From Ruminococcaceae bacterium UBA5391 (GTDB taxonomy: Bacteria > Bacillota > Clostridia > Oscillospirales > Acutalibacteraceae), in NCBI GenBank assembly GCA_002410755.1, contig DHOL01000032.1:3153-18903 (forward strand): a DNA stretch of 15,751 nucleotides. The letters are read 5' to 3'. The notes under the pieces were generated by a model. It searched no databases, was not told the origin of the DNA, and was given only the letters and a program-made list of their open reading frames with translations. A program made the position numbers and the translations under genes. Each line of letters opens with the position of its first letter. The stretch's first letter is position 1. This document shows, piece after piece, positions 6,827-13,356 of this stretch.

Positions 6827-6853
6827 AGCCGCGCCTGGTGGTTTTTCTTTTTC
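6827..6853 (+). terminator. Possible weak intrinsic terminator
   Basis: A short stem, AGCCGC (6827-6832) with GTGGTT (6838-6843) including two G-T pairs, around the loop GCCTG, is followed by a T-rich run (TTTTTCTTTTT, 6842-6852). The position, after the P-loop gene and before the DUF177 promoter, fits. The stem is weak. Confidence 0.4.
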
Positions 6854-6865
6854 CAAATGCCACTC

Positions 6866-6894
6866 TTGACAAAAGAGCAGATGTAACGTATAAT
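6866..6894 (+). promoter_or_regulatory. Consensus sigma-A promoter of the DUF177-rpmF operon
   Basis: A perfect TTGACA (6866-6871), a 17-nt spacer, and a perfect TATAAT (6889-6894). Transcription would start near 6901. This is the strongest promoter in the window by sequence, fitting a ribosomal protein operon. Confidence 0.9.
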
Positions 6895-6920
6895 AACAGA
6901 CTGTAGTGCTGAGGTGTGGT

Positions 6921-7415
6921 ATGGTTCTAGATTTAAAGAAAGTATTTACTCAGCAAAATAAAATTGTCCCTTTTGATTACAGTATTGATCTTTCTTCTAC
7001 GGAAGTAGATAGTGCTCATCCGTTCGTTTCACCAGTAAAGGTATTGGGCACCATAAAAGGGCTGGAGGGATTTGCCGAGCTGAAAGCTCAGGTGTCTTTC
7101 AATTTTTCAATTCCCTGTGACCGCTGTACGCGGCAGATTAGCAGGCACTTCGTTTATTCGTTTTCCCATACTCTTGTCCGTAAACTGGAAAATGAAGATG
7201 ATGACCAGCTGATTGAGGTTCACGACGGAAAACTTGATTTGGACGAGCTGATGAGGGAAGATATTTTGCTTGAGTTGCCGACAAAGTTTCTTTGCCGGGA
7301 GGATTGTAAAGGAATTTGTCCAGTGTGTGGTAAAAACCTGAATGATGGCCCATGTGGGTGTGGGTATCAGGATGATTCGGCGCAGCTTCCTGTGCTGAAA
7401 AATCTGCTTCAGTAA
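6921..7415 (+). CDS. DUF177 / YceD-family protein
   Basis: This 164-aa cytosolic protein of the DUF177 (YceD) family is almost always encoded next to rpmF. In other bacteria and plastids the family is linked to 23S rRNA accumulation. Cysteine pairs C66-x2-C69 (CDRC) and C125-x3-C129-x3-C133-x2-C136 (CREDCKGICPVC), then C145 and C147, suggest zinc binding, as in many Firmicute members. The ATG at 6921 has GAGGTG (6911-6916) before it. A GTG at 6906 lies upstream of that site, only about 5 nt past the predicted transcription start, so it is not preferred. It is followed by rpmF after about 50 bp with no terminator between. Confidence 0.9.
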   Translation: MVLDLKKVFTQQNKIVPFDYSIDLSSTEVDSAHPFVSPVKVLGTIKGLEGFAELKAQVSFNFSIPCDRCTRQISRHFVYSFSHTLVRKLENEDDDQLIEVHDGKLDLDELMREDILLELPTKFLCREDCKGICPVCGKNLNDGPCGCGYQDDSAQLPVLKNLLQ

Positions 7416-7466
7416 CAATTCCGTTATTTTTATCTCTAATCCTGGATTTGTAAGGAGGTGCTGAAT

Positions 7467-7649
7467 ATGGCGGTACCGAAAAGAAAACAGTCAAGTGCAA
7501 GACAGAATAAAAGGCGTTCCAATGTTTGGAAGCTGAAAGCACCAGCTTTGGTAAAATGCCCTAAATGCGGTGAGCTTACTGCCCCACATAAGGTTTGCAG
7601 TAACTGCGGTTACTACAATGGCAGGGAAGTTATTAAAAAAGAAGCCTGA
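7467..7649 (+). CDS. rpmF: 50S ribosomal protein L32
   Basis: This 60-aa ribosomal protein of the large subunit starts with the classic MAVPKRKQSSARQNKRRS. It keeps all four zinc-ribbon cysteines, C31, C34, C44 and C47 (CPKC...CSNC), so it is the zinc-binding (C+) form. The very strong ribosome site AAGGAGGTG (7452-7460) lies 6 nt before the ATG at 7467; the earlier GTG at 7458 is part of that site. It forms an operon with the DUF177 gene and ends at the terminator at 7668-7697. plsX, which often follows rpmF, is not here. Confidence 0.97.
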   Translation: MAVPKRKQSSARQNKRRSNVWKLKAPALVKCPKCGELTAPHKVCSNCGYYNGREVIKKEA

Positions 7650-7667
7650 AAAGTCTTTGGCGATTGG

Positions 7668-7697
7668 AGAGAAGGATGAGAATCCTTCTCTTTTTTT
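7668..7697 (+). terminator. Intrinsic terminator after rpmF
   Basis: A 10-bp stem, AGAGAAGGAT (7668-7677) with ATCCTTCTCT (7682-7691), loop GAGA, then a run of seven T (7691-7697). A textbook rho-independent terminator. Confidence 0.92.
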
Positions 7698-7716
7698 GTA
7701 AAACAGCCGCCTTTTC

Positions 7717-7745
7717 TTGACGGATGCGGGAAATCATGAGATAAT
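7717..7745 (+). promoter_or_regulatory. Sigma-A promoter of der-plsY
   Basis: TTGACG (7717-7722), a 17-nt spacer, and GATAAT (7740-7745). Transcription would start near 7752, which excludes the TTG start at 7751 for der. Confidence 0.75.
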
Positions 7746-7822
7746 TTAAGTTGAAACTTTCCAGTTGCAGACAGGGCTGTTTTGTCAGAAAGCGGGAAGA
7801 ATCAGAAGGGGAAGTGGTACAG

Positions 7823-9154
7823 ATGGCAAAACCGGTTGTCGCAATTGTGGGCAGGCCGAATGTTGGAAAGTCTACCCTGTTTAATAAATTGATTGGCCGG
7901 CGCGCATCTATTGTTGATGATACGCCAGGCGTTACACGCGACAGGCTTTATGGTGACTGCGAATGGAATGGGCGTGCTTTTTCTGTGGTAGATACCGGAG
8001 GAATTGAGCTCCGCTCCGGAGATGAAGTCCTTGCCCATATCAGGGCTCAGGCGGAACTCGCAATTGAGTCGGCGGATGTTATTGTCCTTGTGACAGATAT
8101 CCATTCCGGGGTAACTGCCGAGGACAGTGAGATTGCCTCCATGCTTCGGAAGAGCGGAAAGCCTGTCCTTCTCTGTGTGAACAAATGCGATTCTGTCGGT
8201 AAACCGCCTGCGGAATTTTACGAATTTTACAGTCTGGGCCTTGGGGATCCTATTCAGGTATCATCCATTCACGGGCATGGTACAGGGGATCTTTTGGATG
8301 CTGCGGTTAAGCTGTTTCCACCCGAAGAAGAAGAAAACACAGGAGATGAGCCGGTCCGCGTCGCTATCATCGGAAAGCCGAATGTTGGAAAATCGTCACT
8401 TGCCAATTATATCTGCGGTGAAGAGCGCTGCATTGTTTCCAGTCAGGCTGGAACAACGAGGGATGCGGTTGATATTACGGTATCAAACCGCTTTGGCCGT
8501 TTCATTTTAATTGATACAGCAGGTCTGCGGCGCAAAAGCCATGTGGATGGCGCTATTGAACGCTACAGCATGATGCGTGCTCAGATGGCGGTAGAGCGCA
8601 GCGATGTTTGTGTGATTGTGCTGGATGGAACGGTTGGCTTTACGGAGCAGGATTCTAAAGTTGCCGGCCTTGCGCATGAAGCCGGAAAGGGCTGCGTAAT
8701 TGCCGTAAATAAATGGGATGCTGTAGAAAAGAACGGCAACACACTTGAACTCTACCGGAAACGCCTGCAAAATGATTTTTCCTTTATGTCATATGCAGAT
8801 ATAATCTTTATCTCTGCGAAAACAGGCCAGCGCATTGACCAATTATTTGAAGCAATTAACAATGCAGCCCAAGCTAATAAAAAACACATCTCAACCGGTC
8901 TGCTGAATGATACTCTTGCTCAGGCGACTTCACGAGTGCAGCCTCCGACAGACAAGGGCAGAAGACTGAAAATATATTATATGACTCAGGCTTCTGTTAA
9001 GCCGCCTACCTTTGTTTTCTTTGTGAATTCCAAAGAACTGTTCCATTTTTCCTACCAGCGGTATTTGGAAAATATCATCCGCGAAACTTTTGGACTTACC
9101 GGAACACCAATCCATTGTGTTGTGCGCGAGCGCGGAGAAAAATTTGGAGGATAG
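7823..9154 (+). CDS. der: Ribosome assembly GTPase Der (EngA)
   Basis: This 443-aa essential GTPase has two tandem G domains and acts in 50S subunit assembly. G domain 1: GRPNVGKS (10-17), DTPGVTRD (33-40), DTGG (57-60), NKCD (120-123). G domain 2: GKPNVGKS (184-191), AGTTRD (209-214), DTAG (231-234), NKWD (296-299). The C-terminal KH-like domain covers about 350-443 and ends in a basic tail, RERGEKFGG. Length matches the family (about 435-440). The ATG at 7823 is preceded by a purine-rich AAGGGGAAG (7806-7814). The longer frame from TTG 7751 would begin at or before the predicted transcription start and adds 24 residues foreign to Der. It is followed by plsY after 6 bp. Confidence 0.97.
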   Translation: MAKPVVAIVGRPNVGKSTLFNKLIGRRASIVDDTPGVTRDRLYGDCEWNGRAFSVVDTGGIELRSGDEVLAHIRAQAELAIESADVIVLVTDIHSGVTAEDSEIASMLRKSGKPVLLCVNKCDSVGKPPAEFYEFYSLGLGDPIQVSSIHGHGTGDLLDAAVKLFPPEEEENTGDEPVRVAIIGKPNVGKSSLANYICGEERCIVSSQAGTTRDAVDITVSNRFGRFILIDTAGLRRKSHVDGAIERYSMMRAQMAVERSDVCVIVLDGTVGFTEQDSKVAGLAHEAGKGCVIAVNKWDAVEKNGNTLELYRKRLQNDFSFMSYADIIFISAKTGQRIDQLFEAINNAAQANKKHISTGLLNDTLAQATSRVQPPTDKGRRLKIYYMTQASVKPPTFVFFVNSKELFHFSYQRYLENIIRETFGLTGTPIHCVVRERGEKFGG

Positions 9155-9160
9155 AAAACA

Positions 9161-9880
9161 ATGCCAGAGACCTTGAAAATTTTTGCGTTGCCGGCCCTTT
9201 TGACCGCTGTAATTTCTTACCTTTTAGGCAGTATCAGTTTTTCCATCATTTTTACCAAGGCGTTTGGCCACCATGCAGATATTCGGAGTATGGGAAGCGG
9301 CAATGCCGGTATGGCAAATGTCCTGCGTTCCGTCGGAGCGAAAGCCGCCACGTTTACAACAATCTGCGATTTTGCAAAATGTGCAGGCTCGGCCATGATT
9401 GGGCGTGCAATTTTCCAGGCGGTCTGCACTGCAAACCATCTTCCGGCCTATTATACGCAGTATGGCGCTTTCCTTGCGGGATTTGCCTGCATTCTGGGGC
9501 ATTTGTATCCGATTTACTTTGGATTCCGAGGTGGAAAAGGCATCCTTTCTACCTCTGCACTGATGCTGGTGCTGGACTGGCGTATTTTTGTTGTGGCAAT
9601 TTCCGTTTGGGCTGTGACAATGATTCTTAGTAGGATTGTCTCGCTTTCCTCCATTTTGGCCGCTGCATCATTTCCAGTTTCAACGTTTATTTTTTCCTAC
9701 TTGGATTATCATTCAAAGGCTTCCCAGATCGGTGTGCTTCCGATTTCCTATGTCTGGATTACAACAGCCATTGCACTAGGGTTTGCTGTTATCCTGATTT
9801 GGAAGCACCGCGCTAATATTGTGCGCCTGAAAAACGGCACAGAAAAAAAGATGTCAATAAAACATTCCCAGGAATCTTAA
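9161..9880 (+). CDS. plsY: Acyl-phosphate:glycerol-3-phosphate acyltransferase PlsY
   Basis: This 239-aa multi-pass membrane enzyme makes lysophosphatidate from acyl-phosphate and glycerol 3-phosphate, the first acylation in phospholipid synthesis. The three family motifs are visible: GSISFS (23-28), GSGNAGMANVLRSVG (45-59, glycerophosphate loop; commonly GSGNPGATNVLR), and GHLYPIYFGFRGGKG (113-127). HRANIVRLKNGTE near the C-terminus is also typical. The usual D-x-x-K-G of the second loop reads DFAKC (70-74). At 239 aa it is somewhat longer than the common 190-215. Its ribosome site GGAGG (9147-9151) overlaps the end of der, so the two are cotranscribed. plsX is not in the window. Confidence 0.93.
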   Translation: MPETLKIFALPALLTAVISYLLGSISFSIIFTKAFGHHADIRSMGSGNAGMANVLRSVGAKAATFTTICDFAKCAGSAMIGRAIFQAVCTANHLPAYYTQYGAFLAGFACILGHLYPIYFGFRGGKGILSTSALMLVLDWRIFVVAISVWAVTMILSRIVSLSSILAAASFPVSTFIFSYLDYHSKASQIGVLPISYVWITTAIALGFAVILIWKHRANIVRLKNGTEKKMSIKHSQES

Positions 9881-9899
9881 GAAAACAGATTCCCGGATA

Positions 9900-9927
9900 T
9901 TGACAATTTTCACGGAATACATATACT
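9900..9927 (+). promoter_or_regulatory. Sigma-A promoter of the cytidylate-kinase-like gene
   Basis: A perfect TTGACA (9900-9905), a 16-nt spacer, and TATACT (9922-9927). Transcription would start near 9934, about 57 nt before the ATG at 9991. Confidence 0.7.
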
Positions 9928-9990
9928 GAGAGCTGAGACGCTGTCCCTCCCTTTGAGACGGCGAAAAACCGGAAGGAGGAAGTATGACTC

Positions 9991-10626
9991 ATGAATTATG
10001 TAATTACGATAGCGCGCGGCTATGGAAGCGGCGGACGCCGAATTGGCAGAAGACTGGCGGATCTCCTGAATATTGATTTTGTAGACCGTGAGCTGCTTCA
10101 GCTTGCCTCTATGGAAAGCGGGATTAATGAAGCCCTTTTTTGTGAGGCGGATGAGCGGGTAAAAATGCCGCCGTTCCTTTTTAAAAACAGCCGCAAGAGC
10201 CATGTCGGCAATGTCTTGCGGCCAGAGCAAAATGGCTTTATTTCCGATCGAAATTTATTCAATTTTCAGGCTCAGACGCTGAAGCGGTTGATGGAAAAAG
10301 AATCATTTGTTGTAATTGGCCGTGCTGCGGATTTTATTCTGAAAGATGAGCCGAATGTTCTAAGTGTCAGTGTACAGGCACCGCATCCGTTCTGTGTGAA
10401 AACGATTATGGAACTGCTGGGATGCCCGGAAAAGGAAGCCGAAAGCACAATCGAAAAGATAGACCGTTACCGTGCGGATTTTTACCGTTATTACACAGGG
10501 CGTGATTGGAATGATCAGACAAACTTTGATCTTTGCTTGAACAGCGAACGCCTTGGCGACGACAGGCTTATTAAGCTGATTACAGAAGCGGCAAAACTGA
10601 AATTCGGCTCAGTGTTTCCAAAATAA
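9991..10626 (+). CDS. Cytidylate-kinase-like family protein
   Basis: This 211-aa cytosolic protein resembles the cytidylate kinase-like family (Cytidylate_kin2), common in Clostridia and mostly uncharacterised. The start, MNYVITIARGYGSGGRRIGRRLADLL, carries the family's glycine loop (R9-G-Y-G-S-G-G-R16), which lacks the canonical Walker Lys-Ser/Thr. DFVDRELL (29-36) and VVIGRAADFIL (about 106-116) are further family marks, and TGRDWNDQTNFDLCLNS (about 168-184) matches the conserved C-terminal segment. Two ATGs follow AAGGAGG (9973-9979): one at 9984 in another frame and this one 11 nt away; protein similarity decides for 9991. Whether it phosphorylates CMP is not shown, and a housekeeping cmk could lie elsewhere. 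It has its own promoter and ends at the hairpin 10636-10676. Confidence 0.85.
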   Translation: MNYVITIARGYGSGGRRIGRRLADLLNIDFVDRELLQLASMESGINEALFCEADERVKMPPFLFKNSRKSHVGNVLRPEQNGFISDRNLFNFQAQTLKRLMEKESFVVIGRAADFILKDEPNVLSVSVQAPHPFCVKTIMELLGCPEKEAESTIEKIDRYRADFYRYYTGRDWNDQTNFDLCLNSERLGDDRLIKLITEAAKLKFGSVFPK

Positions 10627-10635
10627 TATCTTATA

Positions 10636-10676
10636 TAAAAAGCGCTGTGGAACTGTTTCTTCCACAGCGCTTTTTA
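10636..10676. terminator. Bidirectional terminator between the kinase-like and GGDEF genes
   Basis: A perfect 17-bp stem, TAAAAAGCGCTGTGGAA (10636-10652) with its complement (10660-10676), around the loop CTGTTTC. A5 on the left and T5 on the right let it act on both strands. The minus-strand GGDEF gene ends at 10747, 70 bp before it. Confidence 0.9.
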
Positions 10677-10746
10677 GTGCTTTATCTTTGACAATTCAAG
10701 TATCTAAAGGCTGCCGTTATGATGCGGATCCTTCATGGAAATGCAG

Positions 10747-11652
10747 TCAACTCTTTGCTGCTGGAGCGGAAGATTCAGAATAAATTTCTACACGGTTACG
10801 TCCATTGTCCTTAGCACAGGAAAGTGCTTTATCTGCCTCGCAGACAAAGCTGTTTTCAACAACGCGCCTCTTTGGTGCGGCTGTTGCAATGCCAATGCTG
10901 ACAGTGACGACGGAAGATGCTGCTGAGCCGCTGTGCGGGATTTGCAGTGCTTCAATGCTGTCCTTGATTTTTCGGCAAAGAGCCTGTGCTTCACCTGTAT
11001 CCGTGTTTGGCATAACAACGGCAAATTCCTCACCGCCAAACCGTGCTGCAAAGAAACCGGCTCCCTGAATTTCCTTGTTGATAGCCTCTGCAACACGTTT
11101 CAGGCAGTTATCCCCGGCGGTGCGCCCATTTGCATTGTTGTACTGCTTAAAGTAGTCCAAATCAATCAGTGCAAAGGAGAGAGGGAATTCCGTATGTGCT
11201 GCTGCGTCGGATTCCTGATGGAGAACCCTTTCGAGTGCGCTGCGGTTTGGAAGCCCGGTAAGTGGATCCTGCACTTTTAAGGTTTCCACTTCTTTCTCCG
11301 ACTTAAGAAGATTCTCTCTGATACGTTCACAATGCATTTTTAGAATACCCAGCAGAATGACAAGGACTGCCGTACAGGAAGCAACCACAAGGACTTTCAC
11401 TGTACTTGTCTGTGTGTAGTGCAAGGGCTGATTTGGTTCGGAAAAGGCGAAAACAGCATAGAGAATGACGACCAGCCCACTTGGGACTCCGGCTGTGAAT
11501 CCGCCGAAAAAAGCAATCGGGACAACGAGCGTCAGCAGAATATCATCCGCATTTGGAATGTGAAAAATGTAAAGCAAAGCGCAGGCAGCAAGCGTCCCAA
11601 ACGCGCCCAGAAGGCACTTGAGCCAGAGTTCGGAAGATTTACTTTCTTTCAT
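10747..11652 (-). CDS. Membrane-anchored diguanylate cyclase (GGDEF)
   Basis: This 301-aa predicted inner-membrane protein should make cyclic di-GMP from GTP. The N-terminal third holds three or four hydrophobic segments (about 11-30, 37-56, 58-71, 86-105), then a short linker (107-126). The GGDEF domain runs about 127-295: DPLTGLPNR (129-137), ALIDLDYFKQYN (161-172, metal Asp164), and the active-site loop RFGGEEF (204-210), complete for catalysis. The product-inhibition site RxxD expected just before the loop reads G-A-G-F, so it appears absent. The start at 11652 follows GAGGGGGG with normal spacing; starts up to 11706 fall in the promoter -35 box and are excluded. No named sensory domain is recognised. 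It diverges from larEBC. Confidence 0.9.
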   Translation of the reverse strand: MKESKSSELWLKCLLGAFGTLAACALLYIFHIPNADDILLTLVVPIAFFGGFTAGVPSGLVVILYAVFAFSEPNQPLHYTQTSTVKVLVVASCTAVLVILLGILKMHCERIRENLLKSEKEVETLKVQDPLTGLPNRSALERVLHQESDAAAHTEFPLSFALIDLDYFKQYNNANGRTAGDNCLKRVAEAINKEIQGAGFFAARFGGEEFAVVMPNTDTGEAQALCRKIKDSIEALQIPHSGSAASSVVTVSIGIATAAPKRRVVENSFVCEADKALSCAKDNGRNRVEIYSESSAPAAKS

Positions 11653-11677
11653 AGGGACCCCCCTCATTTCGACAAAT

Positions 11678-11706
11678 ATTATACCGTTGAATCTCATTCT
11701 TGTCAA
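11678..11706 (-). promoter_or_regulatory. Consensus sigma-A promoter of the GGDEF gene
   Basis: On the minus strand, a perfect TTGACA (11706-11701), a 17-nt spacer, and a perfect TATAAT (11683-11678). It settles the start codon at 11652. Confidence 0.9.
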
Positions 11707-11777
11707 AGTGGAAATACCGCGGAAGAATGTGATGCCCGCTTTCCCTCAGGCAATGCCGGGTAATTTGCAAAAAGTCA

Positions 11778-11806
11778 TTGCATATTTTTACTTCCGGCGT
11801 GATAAT
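11778..11806 (+). promoter_or_regulatory. Probable promoter of larEBC
   Basis: TTGCAT (11778-11783), a 17-nt spacer, and GATAAT (11801-11806). Transcription would start near 11812, leaving a leader of about 40 nt. No operator or nickel-responsive element was recognised. Confidence 0.65.
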
Positions 11807-11851
11807 AATAGCAGAGATTTTTTACTTTTGCCTTGCGAGGTGCTGGCTGAG

Positions 11852-12595
11852 ATGAGCCTTTGCGACTTTTTCCGAAAAAATCCGCGTGTGACACTTGCTG
11901 TTTCTGGTGGCACGGATTCTTCCTATCTGCTTTATGCCGCGTTGAAATCCGGTGCTGATGTGCTGCCTTGTACCGTAAAAACACAATTTCAGCCGGAGTT
12001 TGAGCTGGAAGATGCGCGCCGCCTGGCAGGATACCTCGGAGTGGCTCTTACCGTTATAAACTGCGATATTTTATCCTGCCCAAAAGTTGCGGGAAATCAG
12101 CCGGATCGCTGTTATTATTGCAAAAAAGCGATTTTCAGCCTTTTGGGAAAAAGGGCCCGGATGGAGGGATATCCACTTTTAATTGATGGGACCAACGCTT
12201 CAGATGATGCGGGGGACCGCCTTGGGATGCGTGCCCTAAAAGAGCTTGGTGTCCGGTCGCCGCTTCGGGAATGTGGCCTTGATAAGAGTGCAGTTCGCCG
12301 TCGTTCACAAGCGGCCGGGCTTTTTACATGGGATAAACCCTCTTATGCCTGCCTGGCGACGCGGTTTCCCACTGGTGTTCTGATTACAGAAAAGCTGCTT
12401 CAAAATGTGGAAGACGCGGAAAACAGTCTGTTTCAGCTTGGCTTTTCAAATTTTCGGGTGCGCTTTTTTCATGGTGCCGCACGGCTTCAGCTACCAGCGG
12501 ATCAACTGGAGCGTGCTGTGCATTTGCGAGAGGAAATTCATTCGCGCTTGTCCCCGTATTTTTCAGGTGTCCTGTTGGACTTAAAGGAGAGATAG
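11852..12595 (+). CDS. larE: NPN cofactor sulfur transferase LarE
   Basis: This 247-aa cytosolic PP-loop enzyme adenylates the pyridinium carboxylates and inserts sulfur during nickel-pincer nucleotide synthesis. The ATP-binding PP-loop is SGGTDSS (18-24). Further family marks are DRCYYCKKAIF (85-95), DGTNASDD (112-119), and SYACLATRFPTG (164-175). Three cysteines, C87, C90 and C167, match the arrangement in LarE proteins reported to bind a [4Fe-4S] cluster; the Lactobacillus plantarum enzyme instead sacrifices a single Cys at the position of C167. The ATG at 11852 has GAGGTG (11837-11842) 9 nt upstream; the longer frame from 11618 crosses the divergent promoter region and is rejected. The larB start follows its stop by 2 bp. 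Confidence 0.93.
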   Translation: MSLCDFFRKNPRVTLAVSGGTDSSYLLYAALKSGADVLPCTVKTQFQPEFELEDARRLAGYLGVALTVINCDILSCPKVAGNQPDRCYYCKKAIFSLLGKRARMEGYPLLIDGTNASDDAGDRLGMRALKELGVRSPLRECGLDKSAVRRRSQAAGLFTWDKPSYACLATRFPTGVLITEKLLQNVEDAENSLFQLGFSNFRVRFFHGAARLQLPADQLERAVHLREEIHSRLSPYFSGVLLDLKER

Positions 12596-12597
12596 AA

Positions 12598-13356
12598 TTG
12601 CGTCAGGATAAAGTCAGAGAACTGCTGAACCGTGTTGCCAATGGTTCCGTTTCAGTGGACGACGCCGTTTTAAAACTGCGGGAAGAACCATTTGAAGATA
12701 TCGGCTTTGCAAAGATCGATCACCACCGGGAGCTCCGGCAAGGTACGGCAGAGGTTATCTATGGAGCGGGAAAGACACCGGAACAGATTTTATCAATCGT
12801 TAAACGGATGCTGGCACATGGGGAAAAGACCGTCCTGATTACGCGTATGAATGAAGAGGCAGCCAGTTATGTGGAAGCACAGGCCCCCCTCCAATATTTT
12901 AGGACAGGCCGCTTCGGTGTCGCGGGAGAAATGCCGGAGCCGGATGGAGACGGGAAAATCCTCGTTGCATCCGGTGGGACCAGCGATATGCCTGTAAGCG
13001 AAGAAGCCGCCCTGACGGCCGAAGCGTTGGGGAATAAAGTTGTCCGCCTTTATGACGTTGGCGTTTCCGGCCTGGAAAGGCTTCTTGCTCATCTGAAAGA
13101 AATTATGAGTGCGCGGGTAATTATTGCTGTTGCAGGAATGGAAGGCGCTTTGGCAAGTGTAATCGGCGGCCTTGCAGACTGCCCGGTCATTGCCGTCCCG
13201 ACAAGCGTCGGCTATGGTGCGTCTTTTGGTGGGCTTTCAGCGCTGCTTTCCATGCTGAATTCCTGTGCAAGCGGTGTGAGTGTTGTCAATATTGATAACG
13301 GGTTTGGCGCAGGTTATCTTGCCAGTATGATGAACCATATGGGAGGGAAACGATGA
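12598..13356 (+). CDS. larB: NPN cofactor biosynthesis protein LarB
   Basis: This 252-aa enzyme carboxylates and hydrolyses nicotinic acid adenine dinucleotide to the biscarboxylic mononucleotide, the first step of nickel-pincer cofactor synthesis. The N-terminal part holds the conserved DHHRELRQGTAEVIYGAGKT (41-60). The C-terminal half is PurE-like: ILVASGGTSDMPVSEEA (121-137), then VPTSVGYGASFGGLSALLSML (200-220) and NSCASG (221-226). Cys223 matches the cysteine reported to bind the pyridinium ring covalently in L. plantarum LarB. The start is TTG at 12598, supported by AGGAGAG (12584-12590) and by the position of the first conserved residues. The stop overlaps the larC start by 4 bp (ATGA). 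Confidence 0.94.
   Translation: MRQDKVRELLNRVANGSVSVDDAVLKLREEPFEDIGFAKIDHHRELRQGTAEVIYGAGKTPEQILSIVKRMLAHGEKTVLITRMNEEAASYVEAQAPLQYFRTGRFGVAGEMPEPDGDGKILVASGGTSDMPVSEEAALTAEALGNKVVRLYDVGVSGLERLLAHLKEIMSARVIIAVAGMEGALASVIGGLADCPVIAVPTSVGYGASFGGLSALLSMLNSCASGVSVVNIDNGFGAGYLASMMNHMGGKR

Noticed and set aside
7751..7822. TTG-initiated 24-aa extension of Der
   Set aside because: The predicted transcript begins at about 7752, and Der proteins normally start at the MAKPVVAIVGRPNVG-type sequence.
9871..9893. GGAATCT/AGATTCC hairpin at the end of plsY as a terminator
   Set aside because: A 7-bp stem with a 9-nt loop and no T-run, directly before the TTGACA of the next promoter. Too weak to call.
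11618..11851. N-terminal extension of larE back to 11618
   Set aside because: It crosses the GGDEF start and promoter and the larE promoter, and the extra residues match nothing in LarE.
11707..11851. Nickel/cobalt or other riboswitch upstream of larE
   Set aside because: The predicted leader is only about 40 nt, and no conserved multi-stem structure was seen.
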